Assembly: GCA_005884925.1 (NCBI GenBank)
Contig: VAYU01000023.1
Coordinates: 62,001 to 126,000, forward strand
DNA: 64,000 bases
Direction: 5' to 3'
Origin: Actinomycetota bacterium
GTDB lineage: Bacteria; Actinomycetota; UBA4738; HRBIN12
Shown here: positions 6,987-15,959 of the stretch, piece after piece
Position numbering within the stretch: the stretch's first letter is position 1
Layout of the letters: each line of letters starts with the position of its first letter
Position numbers and translations under genes: made by a program
The notes under the pieces: generated by a model
What the model was told of the DNA's origin: nothing
Database searches by the model: none
The model's input: only the letters and a program-made list of their open reading frames with translations

Positions 6987-9341
6987 TCAGCTGACGACCC
7001 TCACGATCGCTCTGACCACGTCTCGCTTCGCTGGGTCGTGGATGGATGTCGACGTCACCAGCCACGATCGCACCGTTCCGATGCTCGTCCCCGGCCGGAC
7101 GCTGATCGATAAGCGGAGCGTTTGAGCGCTTCCGGGGGCGAGTATGGCGGTGCGGAAGGTGCCGTCGACGACCTTGCTGGTGACGTCCGCGTTCCTGAAG
7201 TAATAGTGAACCGTGAAGCCCTTCTTGTTGCCTGGACCCCTCAGCAGGAAGCTGTCGTTGACGTTCCCGTCGTTCTGCTCCTTCACGTAGAAGCTCCGCG
7301 TCGAAAGAGGCCGTCGCCAGGCTCTCGCGGTCTGGAGCTCGCCCGTCAAGTTGTACACGTTGTTCCCGACGAAGGGCGTCTTGATGCTCGGCTTGATCTT
7401 GCCGTCGGGCTGGTGCCTGGCGATGCGCAGCACGCTGGCACTGCTCATCTGACCGTCGGGGTTGATAGTCGTGACCAGGCAGGTGGCGCCGCTCGCGGTG
7501 GTCGTGTTCAGGTCGAGATCGAGGTGGGTCGGAGATACGAACCCGACCCCGTTCACCGTGACCCCGCAGCCGACATCCACCTGCAACCGCTGGGCGAACC
7601 CGGCTCCTGGGTCGTACCAGCCGGTGTCACCGTCGGACATACCGGAGAGCTGGACGTGGACGCTGGCCCGGCCGAGGGGGACCGGCGATGACGTCGAAGT
7701 GGGCGTCGCGGGGCCCGGCGCCTGGAGGCGGGCGATGCGCACCCCCCACGTGTCGTCGGCGCTCACATATTCCTGGATCGTCCAGATGGTCTGGTTGTCC
7801 TGCGGATCGACGCGCGTGAGCGAGTAGTCGCCCCATCGGCGGGCGCCGTACACCGAGCCGTTGTCACCCGCTGGGTTGTACGCGGACGAGCTGCTCGTGT
7901 ACAGCGTCGGTGCCCCGACGGATCCGAGAGGGTCGCTCGATGAGCGAGACGCGTACCAGGCATCGACGTGCGCCGCCGCGCCTGCGGTGCTACCGGCGAT
8001 CACCATGTTCCCTTGGCCAGAGACGGCCACCGTGGGGATCCAGTAGGAACGAGGGTTGGTCGTAGTGGGGTCGAACACGGTCCCGGCCTGGACGAGGCTC
8101 GGTGTCACCCCGCTGCCCGGGTCGATCTCATACCACCTGGCTCCATCGCGCCCACCTGAGCCGACCGTCACGCCGAAGGCGTTCACCTGGATGTTGTGCG
8201 CCGTCCAGATATGACCGTCCGACGTCATGCTGGCTGCGAAGAGACGATCGTCGACCGCGTCGAGACGCCCGTTGGACCCCCCCGTATTGCCAAGGTGTGG
8301 GACCGAGGCCGGGAACGACGTGGACCCGACATCGAGCTGCAACAGTCGGAGCATGGTCGGCGTACCCCCCGGATCGCTCACCCGGAAGAGGTCGAGCTTG
8401 CCGAAGGAGCTAACGTCGACGCCTATGAAATAACCGACACCGATCGCGGGGTCGGGGTCGTCCACCCCCTGGGGTGTGAAAGGCCCGTTCCCGTTGCCCG
8501 CGATCAGGTGGGTGAAAGCCGTATACACGATCGGACCGGCGCCGAGGATGGAGGATTTGCGCACCACGTATGCGTTGCTGTTCACGAAGCTTCCGTTGGT
8601 CGTACTGAACTCGTTCGTGCCGATGTAAAGGGCGTTGGTGTCGACGCCGAGGGTCGGGTAGTCGGCGAACTCTCCCGCGGTCACGCCGATGTGGAAGAAC
8701 GTCCAAACGGTCGATGGTCCGATCGTGTCTGTATCAGAGACCGCGATCATGATCCGGTTCGACCGCGTGCCATCGCAATTCGGGACGTCGATCATGACAG
8801 CGATCCACCTGTCCGAGAGCCGGTCGTAGCGGATGTGGGGATCCGACGAGAAGTTGCAACCCCCCGGTCCGACCGGCGTCATCTCCGGGGCCCAGAAGGC
8901 GTCGCTCGCGATGTCGATCCCTCCATCGGCCGCGCCGGACATCTTGTCGTAGCTCCGAACGCGCGTGTTGAGCATCGCGACGAACTGCGTTGGACCCACG
9001 TCGCCTTGCGTGTCTGGGGGAAAGACGCCCGACTCCAGCGCCGGACCATCGAAGGAAGTGACCTGGCTTATCGAGGTTGCAGCGAGTGAGGCTTTCGTTC
9101 GGGTTGTGAGGTGCGATCGTGGATCGCTCGCCTTCGTCGCCGGGCCCGTCCGGACGGGAGCGCTTGCGTTCGTGAATGATCGCGGTGGCGTAGCCGAAGC
9201 AAGCTGGGCGGTCGTCCGACTGTGGCTCTCGACGCCGAAGAGGAGCTTCCCCACGCGCGCATCGCTGGCTGAGGCGGGCGCCGGGACAGCCGTTCCTAGG
9301 ATCAAGACAGCCACGACGATCTGAGCCGGGAAGCGTTTCAC
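6987..9341 (-). CDS. Large secreted protein, propeller-like N-terminal region (function unknown)
   Basis: This is a 784-residue secreted protein. The GTG start encodes MKRFPAQIVVAVLILGTAVPAPASA, a signal peptide with an AxA cleavage site. Residues of roughly 90-540 contain recurring Asp/Gly-rich blades (for example DPHIRYDRLSDRWIAVMID and DYPTLGVDTNALYIGTNEF), typical of propeller proteins sold as 'exported protein of unknown function' in Actinomycetota. After a Pro/Ser/Thr linker near 550 the C-terminal part is beta-rich and may be an Ig-like wall or glycan-contact module. No catalytic motif is recognised. It lies upstream of the BNR lipoprotein on the same strand, separated by 186 bases with a hairpin, so the two may be expressed separately. 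Confidence 0.8.
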   Translation of the reverse strand: MKRFPAQIVVAVLILGTAVPAPASASDARVGKLLFGVESHSRTTAQLASATPPRSFTNASAPVRTGPATKASDPRSHLTTRTKASLAATSISQVTSFDGPALESGVFPPDTQGDVGPTQFVAMLNTRVRSYDKMSGAADGGIDIASDAFWAPEMTPVGPGGCNFSSDPHIRYDRLSDRWIAVMIDVPNCDGTRSNRIMIAVSDTDTIGPSTVWTFFHIGVTAGEFADYPTLGVDTNALYIGTNEFSTTNGSFVNSNAYVVRKSSILGAGPIVYTAFTHLIAGNGNGPFTPQGVDDPDPAIGVGYFIGVDVSSFGKLDLFRVSDPGGTPTMLRLLQLDVGSTSFPASVPHLGNTGGSNGRLDAVDDRLFAASMTSDGHIWTAHNIQVNAFGVTVGSGGRDGARWYEIDPGSGVTPSLVQAGTVFDPTTTNPRSYWIPTVAVSGQGNMVIAGSTAGAAAHVDAWYASRSSSDPLGSVGAPTLYTSSSSAYNPAGDNGSVYGARRWGDYSLTRVDPQDNQTIWTIQEYVSADDTWGVRIARLQAPGPATPTSTSSPVPLGRASVHVQLSGMSDGDTGWYDPGAGFAQRLQVDVGCGVTVNGVGFVSPTHLDLDLNTTTASGATCLVTTINPDGQMSSASVLRIARHQPDGKIKPSIKTPFVGNNVYNLTGELQTARAWRRPLSTRSFYVKEQNDGNVNDSFLLRGPGNKKGFTVHYYFRNADVTSKVVDGTFRTAILAPGSAQTLRLSISVRPGTSIGTVRSWLVTSTSIHDPAKRDVVRAIVRVVS

Positions 9342-9436
9342 GTTCGCGCATCGTATATCAGGGACGCGACCCGCCTTGTGAGGATAGGAATCATCGAGTC
9401 ACCAGAGAGCCTGGAACGATCTCATGTCAACGCAGA

Positions 9437-9808
9437 TCAGCGCTGCAGGTTGACCCAGGCGGCCATCACGGCCCGTGCGAGCTGAGGGTCCTGTTGCTGG
9501 AGGCGACCGCTGACATCGCTCGGAAGGATCGTGCCGGTAGCGAGTCCTTCGAGCCAGCTCGTGACACGCTCGACGCGTGCCGGACGCCCGGTCCTCGGCC
9601 CCGCGATCAACCCGGGGTGAGTGACGCCTCGGTCCACCGTCACCGCTCGGTTCGGTTCGCGGACGGATGACGTGGCGACGACTTCGATGGCCACCGGTGC
9701 GAAGAGCACGACGGCGACGATGAGGAAAGCCCACAGCCGAGGAACGCCGCTCTTCGGATGCCTCACGGATGCTCCTGCACGTGAAGCCGTCTGGGACTGA
9801 GCCTGCAT
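9437..9808 (-). CDS. Small single-pass membrane protein, unknown function
   Basis: The 123-residue frame starts with ATG at 9808 behind an AAAGGGGGC ribosome site. A single hydrophobic helix lies near residues 24-45 (LWAFLIVAVVLFAPVAIEVV), preceded by a basic stretch. The remaining ~75 residues are soluble and predicted outside the cell by the positive-inside rule. The C terminus (LQQQDPQLARAVMAAWVNL) is helical and amphipathic. No family is recognised. The gene sits between the large ATPase gene and the 784-residue secreted protein gene on the same strand. Confidence 0.55.
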   Translation of the reverse strand: MQAQSQTASRAGASVRHPKSGVPRLWAFLIVAVVLFAPVAIEVVATSSVREPNRAVTVDRGVTHPGLIAGPRTGRPARVERVTSWLEGLATGTILPSDVSGRLQQQDPQLARAVMAAWVNLQR

Positions 9809-9921
9809 GTCTGCCCCCTTTCCCTGGGCCGCTCCAGGACCGCGGCCCTCGTCCATCAGGAGGCGTGGAGACGCTCGGCACGCCGGTGCAGTCCGGCGGA
9901 ACACTTCGAACGAGGAACAGC

Positions 9922-12900
9922 TCAGACGTGCCAGGTCGTCGGTACGCGCGGGTCCGGAACGTAGGAGCAGAACGTGCCCGTCCGGATCGTGTTGGCGAGG
10001 TGGTGCCAGAGCGCCGGCTCCTGCTCGCGGATCCTCGCCAGCGCGGTCTTGATCGCCTTCGTCACGTTGACCCTGGCTCTCTCGGCATCGGAAGGAGCAC
10101 GCCGGTCTCTCCCGCCGATCCCGATGGCGACGGCGAGCTCTCTTGCCAGGAGATCCCTCTCATCGAGAGCCCGTGCCGCACGCTCATGGTCGGCGCGCTC
10201 TTCGGCCTCGTCGATCTCGCTTTCGAGTTCCTGGAGCCGCCCGCGGTACGCCTCCTTGGCACGGGTATCCAGGAGCTCACCGCTCCCTCCCGGATCGCCA
10301 CGAAGGGTGTATCCGGTTTCGCTGCGTAGCGCACGTGCGTTCGCCCCGCTACGGGTCGCGCGACCAGCTGTCATCAGGTCAAGGGCCAAGAACTCGCGTC
10401 CCGGGTTCGCCAGCAGCTCGGCCAGATAGTGGAGACCTTTGGAGTCCTTCAGGCGGAAGGTTTCGTCCTCGAACGTGATCGACCAGTACTCGCCCTCACG
10501 ACGGAAGACGTTGCCCCGGCGCACGGGTTCCTTTGCGGAACCGTCCTGCATCGTGACAGCACCCAGGCGGGTTCCTTCCGTCCCGAGCATCGCCCCGATC
10601 TTCTGACCCAGCGCCCGCATGCCGAGCTGCTCACCGGTCGCGGCGGCTTCTGCCAACAGGTTCTCGGCGTGCTCCCGGTCGCCCGGTGCATCACGCCCGA
10701 AGAGCATCCGCGCGTAGTCGTACTGCGTGTACGCCACCCAAGGGCGCGATCCCATCGCGCCGTTCCGGTCCAACGCCAGGTCGAAGAGAGCCTCAGCCTC
10801 GTCCCATCCTCGGAGGGCCGCCGCGAGGATGCCGACACATCGCGCCATCGAGCCGGTGCTCACCTCGCCGCCCGAAGTAGCGTGGTGTCCCGCATACGGC
10901 CGCAGCAGCTCGAGCAGGGTGCCCGCCCGGTCGGCGTCGCCGAGGTGATCGGCGACCTCGGCGAGGAGGCTCATCTCGAACAGCCAATCGTTGTCTCTCT
11001 TGAGACCGCCGAATCCATCGGCGGCGAGCTGGTCGAACACGCGTCGTGCGTCGCCCGCACGTCGAAGCTCGCGATAGAGGTGAGCAAGCACGCACCGGAG
11101 CACCGGACGCGTCGGGTACTCGGCGAGCGACCGGGTGATGATCGGCTCCATCTCGTCGAGGCGGCCCTGCTCGCGACGAAGCATGTACGACTGGATCCCG
11201 AAACTGAGGATCGCATCCCATCGCTGCGCACGATCGCCGTTGCGCATCGCCTCGGGGATCAACCGCTCCGCCTCATCGAATCTGCCGTCGAACAGCGCCC
11301 GCATCACGCGCGAGGTGAGTACGAGCCAACGCTGGGCAGGTTGACGGAGCTCGTCGACCAGCAACGAGCTCGCATGGATCTCCCTATCGACGGCCGCGAT
11401 GTCTCCCAGTTCATGAAAGGTGACCATGCGCCAGTCGCGGCCCTCCAGGATCCGCTCCGCGTCGCCTGCCTCGATCGCGAGCTGCAGGATCTCCGTCGCG
11501 ATCCCCAGACGCTCCTCGGCATTGTCCGGCCACCACGTCGCGGCGAAACTGCCCGCGAGGGCGTAGGAGAGCGTCGCGGGGTCCCCGGTCCGGCGGGCGA
11601 TCTCGACGGCCTCATGGCTGAGCCGGTGAAGCTCGTCCGGCGATCGCTCGTCCCGGAGCGCCCCAGCGAGCCGCGACATCAGTCTGGCCCTGACCCGGCT
11701 GTCGCCGGTCGGCTGGGATCTCAGCGCTCGCTCGAGGAGGGGGACCAGCCGGCGATCGCTTCCGGCGCGAGCCCAGACGAACCTCCCCCCGTAGCCGAGG
11801 GCCGCGGCAGCGAGCTGCTCGGACATCGAGCGCTTCTCGGCGACCTCTGCCGCGCGCAGGAACGTCTCTTTGGCCCCTTCCAGGTCACCTTCGCGCGCCT
11901 GACAATCGCCGAGGGCGAGGAGCAAGCGGCACCGGTCTTCGGCATCAGTCGGGCGCTTCCTTTCCAGGATCTGGAGCGCGAGCCCGAAGAGGCGGACTCC
12001 TTCCTCGTAGGCGAGGAGGGCCGCGGCTCGCTCGGCCGCGCCCGACGCGTATCCGATCGCCTTGTCGGCTTCGCCCAGCGGCGCGGCCTCGCAGAAATGG
12101 TGGGCAAGCTCCGCGAGGTGTGGCTCGGGATCGTCGGCGTACAGGGACTCCAGCATCTCGCCCACGTCTCGGTGGATCCGCATCCGTTCCGCGGTCGTCA
12201 ACCCTTCGAAGACGACATCGCGGACAAGTCCGTGAGAGAAGCTCATGCGGCCGGACGCGGCCGGCATCTCGGTCACGACACGCGCGGCGACGGCCTCGTC
12301 GACGATCTGCAGGAGCTCGTCCGTAGGCAGTCCGCTCGCGCGTGCGAGCGCGTCGAGCTGGAACTCCCGGCCGAGGACCGACGCGAGGGACAGGACGTGA
12401 CGACATCGCTCGGAGAGGAGGCCCAGACGTCGGCCGATCACCTCCCGGATCCGCGCCGGGATCTCGGCGCGCGCCAGGGTTGCCTCGTCGGTGTCCTCGA
12501 GGCGGCCTTCAGCCACCAGGAGCCGGATCACCTCGTTCACGTATAGCGGGTTCCCCTCGGTCTGCCCCTGCACGGCCTCGATCACGGCCGGCGGAACCTG
12601 GACGTCGACGGTCGCTTGGATCAACGCCGCGACATCGGGGCGCTCGAGACCCGCCAAGGAGGTCTGTCGGGTCGCCATGTGACGGGCCACCTCCGCCACC
12701 GTGGAGGTGAGATGAGGGTTCTCCGGCCCGTCATCCCGGTACAGCCCAACCAGGAGGAGATGGGTGTCATCGATCTCGCTCGCGACGAACCGGAGAAGGA
12801 GGAGTGACGGAGCGTCCGCAGCTTGGAGGTCGTCGAGCACGAGGACGAGCGGCTGGACGCCAGCGGCGATGCGAAGGAAGGCGACCGTCGAGTCGAACAG

Positions 12901-13308
12901 ACGGAACCGCGCCCCTTCAGGGTCGGACGAAGCCGACACGCGCACCTCGGGGAATTGGTCCCGGAGCTCGGGCAGAACCTGGGCGATGTCCGGTGCCCCC
13001 GACCCGAGTTGGACGAGAAGCGTCTCCGGATCCTGATCCCGCACATACGACCGGAGCGCTTGGACCCAAGGCCAATACGCGGGAGCCCCTCCCGCCTCCC
13101 AGCAACGACCCCAGAGGACCCGAGCCCCTCGGTCCCGTGCGCGGCTCGCCAGCTCATCGACGAGGCGAGTCTTACCGATCCCTGCTTCCCCGCCGATCAG
13201 GAAGACCCTTCCCCGCCCCGCCAGCGCATCGCCGAGGCCCGCTTCGAGCTCCGCCAGTTCGCGTTGGCGCCCCACGAAGACATCCCCCTCCTGAGCGCCA
13301 AGATGCAC
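9922..13308 (-). CDS. Large AAA/STAND-type ATPase regulator
   Basis: From the chosen GTG the protein has about 1128 residues. FVGRQRELAELEAGL opens an AAA_16-type module, with Walker A GGEAGIGKT near residues 39-47 and Walker B LVLVLDDLQ near 154-162. A long helical, TPR-like region follows (about 450-900). The C-terminal ~160 residues start EYWSITFEDETFRLKDSKGLHYLAELL and end VRTGT-like FCSYVPDPRVPTTW, a module found at the C end of many actinobacterial signalling ATPases. It resembles AfsR/MalT-class signal-integrating regulators, but no LuxR or SARP DNA-binding domain is visible. The open frame extends upstream to 13635; I prefer GTG 13308, which has GGAAG six bases before it. The gene is divergent from the sigma factor. 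Confidence 0.8.
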   Translation of the reverse strand: MHLGAQEGDVFVGRQRELAELEAGLGDALAGRGRVFLIGGEAGIGKTRLVDELASRARDRGARVLWGRCWEAGGAPAYWPWVQALRSYVRDQDPETLLVQLGSGAPDIAQVLPELRDQFPEVRVSASSDPEGARFRLFDSTVAFLRIAAGVQPLVLVLDDLQAADAPSLLLLRFVASEIDDTHLLLVGLYRDDGPENPHLTSTVAEVARHMATRQTSLAGLERPDVAALIQATVDVQVPPAVIEAVQGQTEGNPLYVNEVIRLLVAEGRLEDTDEATLARAEIPARIREVIGRRLGLLSERCRHVLSLASVLGREFQLDALARASGLPTDELLQIVDEAVAARVVTEMPAASGRMSFSHGLVRDVVFEGLTTAERMRIHRDVGEMLESLYADDPEPHLAELAHHFCEAAPLGEADKAIGYASGAAERAAALLAYEEGVRLFGLALQILERKRPTDAEDRCRLLLALGDCQAREGDLEGAKETFLRAAEVAEKRSMSEQLAAAALGYGGRFVWARAGSDRRLVPLLERALRSQPTGDSRVRARLMSRLAGALRDERSPDELHRLSHEAVEIARRTGDPATLSYALAGSFAATWWPDNAEERLGIATEILQLAIEAGDAERILEGRDWRMVTFHELGDIAAVDREIHASSLLVDELRQPAQRWLVLTSRVMRALFDGRFDEAERLIPEAMRNGDRAQRWDAILSFGIQSYMLRREQGRLDEMEPIITRSLAEYPTRPVLRCVLAHLYRELRRAGDARRVFDQLAADGFGGLKRDNDWLFEMSLLAEVADHLGDADRAGTLLELLRPYAGHHATSGGEVSTGSMARCVGILAAALRGWDEAEALFDLALDRNGAMGSRPWVAYTQYDYARMLFGRDAPGDREHAENLLAEAAATGEQLGMRALGQKIGAMLGTEGTRLGAVTMQDGSAKEPVRRGNVFRREGEYWSITFEDETFRLKDSKGLHYLAELLANPGREFLALDLMTAGRATRSGANARALRSETGYTLRGDPGGSGELLDTRAKEAYRGRLQELESEIDEAEERADHERAARALDERDLLARELAVAIGIGGRDRRAPSDAERARVNVTKAIKTALARIREQEPALWHHLANTIRTGTFCSYVPDPRVPTTWHV

Positions 13309-13615
13309 CCCGTCTTCCGGCACGGAGGTCTTGCGCAACGCGGACGGCACGGGAACGTTCAGATCGGCCACCTCGGAGCTCGCTTCCTGACGTTCTATCC
13401 CCCCGCATGCTTGAGCGCCACCCTCCCCGAGGGCTTGCGCGCGGCGACCTTTCCGGAAGTGTGGCGATCGGTGACCGTCGGGTGCCCGCTCGCCTGATGC
13501 CCGAGACTTCGTCGGAGGGTCGAGCGGGATACCGTGCTTCGCGATCCCAGATGAGGTCGCATAACCGCGACCCCGCCAGAAGCGTCTCCACTTCGTGAGG
13601 TGATGCAGGAGGCTC
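13309..13615. other. Divergent region between the ATPase and sigma factor genes
   Basis: If the ATPase begins at 13308, this 307-base stretch is the shared upstream region of two divergent genes. The ATPase frame is open through it without stops and is arginine- and proline-rich, unlike the folded part of the protein. I therefore treat most of it as non-coding. An upstream GTG at 13371 would shorten the gap. No clear promoter or operator was identified. Confidence 0.35.
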
Positions 13616-14137
13616 GTGCTCGAGGAGGCGGACATCCGGGCGTTCTTATCGTCGGACTACCCCCGGCTGGTCGCCGGCCTCGGTCTCGTGCTCGGCGGAC
13701 AAGCCGCCGCCGAGGATGCCGTCCAGGAGGCCCTGGCGCGAGCGTGGGAGCGATCCTTGCGCGGTGAAGCGATCGACTCGCTGCGGGACTGGGTTGCCGT
13801 CGTGGCCATGAACCTGCTCCGCAGCAGATTGCGCAGGCTCGGGGCCGAGCGGCGAGCGACGGAGCGCGCGGCCGCCCGTCAACCCGGGCACGCGCAAGCG
13901 GACGCGACTCGGTCATCCCCCGATGAACACCTCGATCTTGCCGCAGCCTTGCGGACGCTGCCCGCGCGTCAACGGGAGGCGGTGGTGCTCCACTACTTCG
14001 CCGGACTCGGTGTTGCGGAGATCGCGCGGGCCATGCGGACGCGGGAGGGGGCGGCCAGGGGCTTGCTCCATCGGGGTCGGCGGTCCCTGGCTGCTGCCCT
14101 TGGCCCGAGCTACCGAACCGGGGTGCTCGATGCCTGA
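13616..14137 (+). CDS. ECF-type RNA polymerase sigma factor
   Basis: This 173-residue protein has region 2 at residues ~10-80 (DYPRLVAGLGLVLGGQAAAEDAVQEALARAW) and region 4 at ~110-165 (LRTLPARQREAVVLHYFAG then LGVAEIARAMRTREGAARGLL). That is the sigma2-sigma4 architecture of ECF factors with no sigma3. The start is the GTG at 13616 with AGGAGG just upstream, a rather short spacing. The stop overlaps the start of the membrane anti-sigma gene by 8 bases, so the two are translationally coupled, the classical arrangement for a sigma factor and its anti-sigma. The sigma subgroup and target promoter could not be assigned. Confidence 0.9.
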   Translation: MLEEADIRAFLSSDYPRLVAGLGLVLGGQAAAEDAVQEALARAWERSLRGEAIDSLRDWVAVVAMNLLRSRLRRLGAERRATERAAARQPGHAQADATRSSPDEHLDLAAALRTLPARQREAVVLHYFAGLGVAEIARAMRTREGAARGLLHRGRRSLAAALGPSYRTGVLDA

Positions 14138-14687
14138 CCTCGACGAGCACGTACGCACGGAGGTCGAGCGCATGGCCCGGCAGGTGGACACCTCCGGTGC
14201 GCTCCCTGCAGTCGCGCGACGGGTTCGCCGGCGGCGGGTCCTGCGGGCGGTGGAGAAGGGATCCCTCATCGCGGTGGTCCTTGTCGGGACCCTTCTCGGG
14301 ATCGTCGAGATGCGCCTCTTCACCAGCTCGAACACAGCAGGCGAGGGCGCCACGAGGACACGGATCGCATCCGCGACCATCGCGGGCGATCTCGAGGTCG
14401 TCCTGATCGCTGAGCGGGCGTCGGCAGGGGGTGTGGAGGCAACGGTCCACGCGATCGTCCTGACCAACCGTGATGGGCGGTGGCGCGTCACCGGGGACGC
14501 GCTCGTGGGCTCGCGGGACGGCTGGCGGTGGGACCGCTCCATAGCGCCGGGCGGTGTCTGCCGACTCGTGGCTGCGGACGCGCCGCCCAGTGCATACATC
14601 GAGGTCAGCCTTGCGACCGACGAGACCGATGGATGCTCCGCGCCGTTCCTGTTCGCCGTCGAGCGCGGACGAGTGGTCTCTCGATGA
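14130..14687 (+). CDS. Membrane-anchored putative anti-sigma factor with extracytoplasmic sensor domain
   Basis: The 185-residue protein has a short cytoplasmic N terminus (residues 1-43, ending with an arginine cluster RRVRRRRVLRAVEK), one membrane helix near 44-62, and an outer domain from about 73 to 185. The coupled overlap with the ECF sigma gene strongly suggests that the cytoplasmic part binds the sigma factor. No zinc HxxxCxxC motif is seen, so it is not a canonical ZAS-type anti-sigma. The outer domain has a conserved pattern (a T-x-IA-x-ATI start, a GWRW segment, GGVCRLVA, and a DGCSAPF cysteine region) repeated in the next gene. The anti-sigma role is inferred from gene order and topology. 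Confidence 0.75.
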   Translation: MPDLDEHVRTEVERMARQVDTSGALPAVARRVRRRRVLRAVEKGSLIAVVLVGTLLGIVEMRLFTSSNTAGEGATRTRIASATIAGDLEVVLIAERASAGGVEATVHAIVLTNRDGRWRVTGDALVGSRDGWRWDRSIAPGGVCRLVAADAPPSAYIEVSLATDETDGCSAPFLFAVERGRVVSR

Positions 14688-14762
14688 GAACGTCGCGCCA
14701 CGACATAACCTCCGCAGCTCCGTGGGCGTCTCAAGGATGAGGAACTCAGAGGAGGTGCATCC

Positions 14763-15209
14763 ATGCTGCGGTTGTTGAGGAGGTCTCGGATCATCCTCCC
14801 GGTGGTGGCTCTGGGGTTGGCGCTCTTGGCGATCGTGGGATCCGCCTACGCGTCGTCCCGTGCCTCGGCGGCGGATACGACCAAGCAGATCGCTACCGCC
14901 ACGCTGGGTCACGACTTCCGCGTGACCCTCCAGGCCGTCCAGGGCTCGGGAGGCGGCGCGACGATATCCGTCGCCGCCTTCGAGTTCATCGACGGCGCGT
15001 GGAAGTCACTCGGCCGGCAGACGGTGGGTGACCCGAACGGCTGGCTGTGGCCCGTCGTGACCGATGGCGGGGCCATCTGCCGGTTCGCAACCAGCGACGT
15101 GGATCCGTACCCCATCGAGGTCAGGCTGCTGCTCTCGCCGAGCATCGGCTGCTCCCCGGCGACCTACAACTTCCACGTGGACACGTACGACGAGCTCGTC
15201 CCTGGATAG
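14763..15209 (+). CDS. Secreted or membrane-tethered paralogue of the anti-sigma sensor domain
   Basis: The 148-residue protein starts behind an excellent AGAGGAGGTG ribosome site. An N-terminal hydrophobic stretch (residues ~10-30) ending in AYASSRASA is a signal peptide or anchor. From residue ~40 on it aligns with the outer domain of the preceding protein: TKQIATATLGHDFRVTL against TRIASATIAGDLEVVL, GWLWP against GWRWD, GGAICRF against GGVCRL, and IGCSPATYNF against DGCSAPFLF. Both keep two cysteines in the same places, which could form a disulfide. It probably arose by tandem duplication and lost the sigma-binding segment. Its role could be ligand capture for, or competition with, the anti-sigma. 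Confidence 0.75.
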   Translation: MLRLLRRSRIILPVVALGLALLAIVGSAYASSRASAADTTKQIATATLGHDFRVTLQAVQGSGGGATISVAAFEFIDGAWKSLGRQTVGDPNGWLWPVVTDGGAICRFATSDVDPYPIEVRLLLSPSIGCSPATYNFHVDTYDELVPG

Positions 15210-15358
15210 GCCTCATCAGCTCGCCGATGCAGGTCAGCAGGATCCCCACGGGTGCACCGCACGCTGCGCTCGGGCAAGATCGTGATCTTGATGACGCGGG
15301 AGACCGTTCCGGCGGGGATGTCAGGGGTGCCATCTTGACCCACGTAGTCTGCCGAGCT

Positions 15359-15898
15359 GTGAACAACTCAGGTGTCGTGATCCGGGGTGAGCGGGTCGTG
15401 CTTCGACCGTTCCGGCCGGAGGAGCTCGACCAGTGGCATAGCGCCAGGATGGCCAGCGCCGACGATCGCACCCAGTTCCCCGTTGGCCCGCCCGACCCGG
15501 AAAGGCTCTGTGAGCGTGTCGAGCGGTCGGGCGAGCTGCGTCACGGCACCCTGGACCTGGCCGTTGACGTCGATGGCCGGCTGATCGGAGAGATCGGGAC
15601 CTACGCGGAGCCCGGTCGGGAGATGCGGCCCGGCTTGTTCTTCCTGTCGATCGCGCTGTTCCGTCCGCAGGACCGCGGCCGTGGCCTGGGTACCGACGCC
15701 GTCCGCGTGCTGTGCGACTGGTTGTTCCGATCGGCCGGTGCGGAACGGATCGAGAGCTCGACCGCGATATCGAACCCAGCCATGCGCGGAGTCTTCGAGA
15801 AGCTCGGTTTCGGGTTCGAGGGCGTGAAGAGCCGCTGGGACGTCGATTGGGCCCACTATGCGGTGTCCCGCGAGCAGTGGAACGTGGATCCCTCGTGA
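15359..15898 (+). CDS. GNAT-family N-acetyltransferase
   Basis: The protein has about 179 residues and the RimJ/RimL-type GNAT plan: VIRGERVVLRPFRPEEL at the start, a central strand FLSIALFRPQDRGRGLGTDAV holding the acetyl-CoA loop (RGRGLG), and ASNPAMRGVFEKLGF-like SNPAMRGVFEKLGFGFEG near the end. These enzymes transfer acetyl from acetyl-CoA to protein N termini, antibiotics or small amines; the acceptor is unknown. Two GTG starts are possible (15359 and 15377), neither with a strong ribosome site. The next gene begins 61 bases downstream on the same strand. Confidence 0.85.
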   Translation: MNNSGVVIRGERVVLRPFRPEELDQWHSARMASADDRTQFPVGPPDPERLCERVERSGELRHGTLDLAVDVDGRLIGEIGTYAEPGREMRPGLFFLSIALFRPQDRGRGLGTDAVRVLCDWLFRSAGAERIESSTAISNPAMRGVFEKLGFGFEGVKSRWDVDWAHYAVSREQWNVDPS

Positions 15899-15959
15899 GT
15901 GCAGAAGAGGGTCGGACTGGGGAAGCCTCGCCCTTCAACCGAAGTCGCATGATCCCGTG

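Noticed and set aside
9399-9881. A 160-codon minus-strand frame overlapping the small membrane gene
   Set aside because: It is arginine-rich without a helix or family pattern; the overlapping 9437-9808 frame has a membrane helix and ribosome site.
10429-12546. A 705-codon plus-strand frame over the large ATPase gene
   Set aside because: It is antisense to the ATPase and rich in arginine and proline with no family-like segment; the opposite strand has clear Walker motifs.
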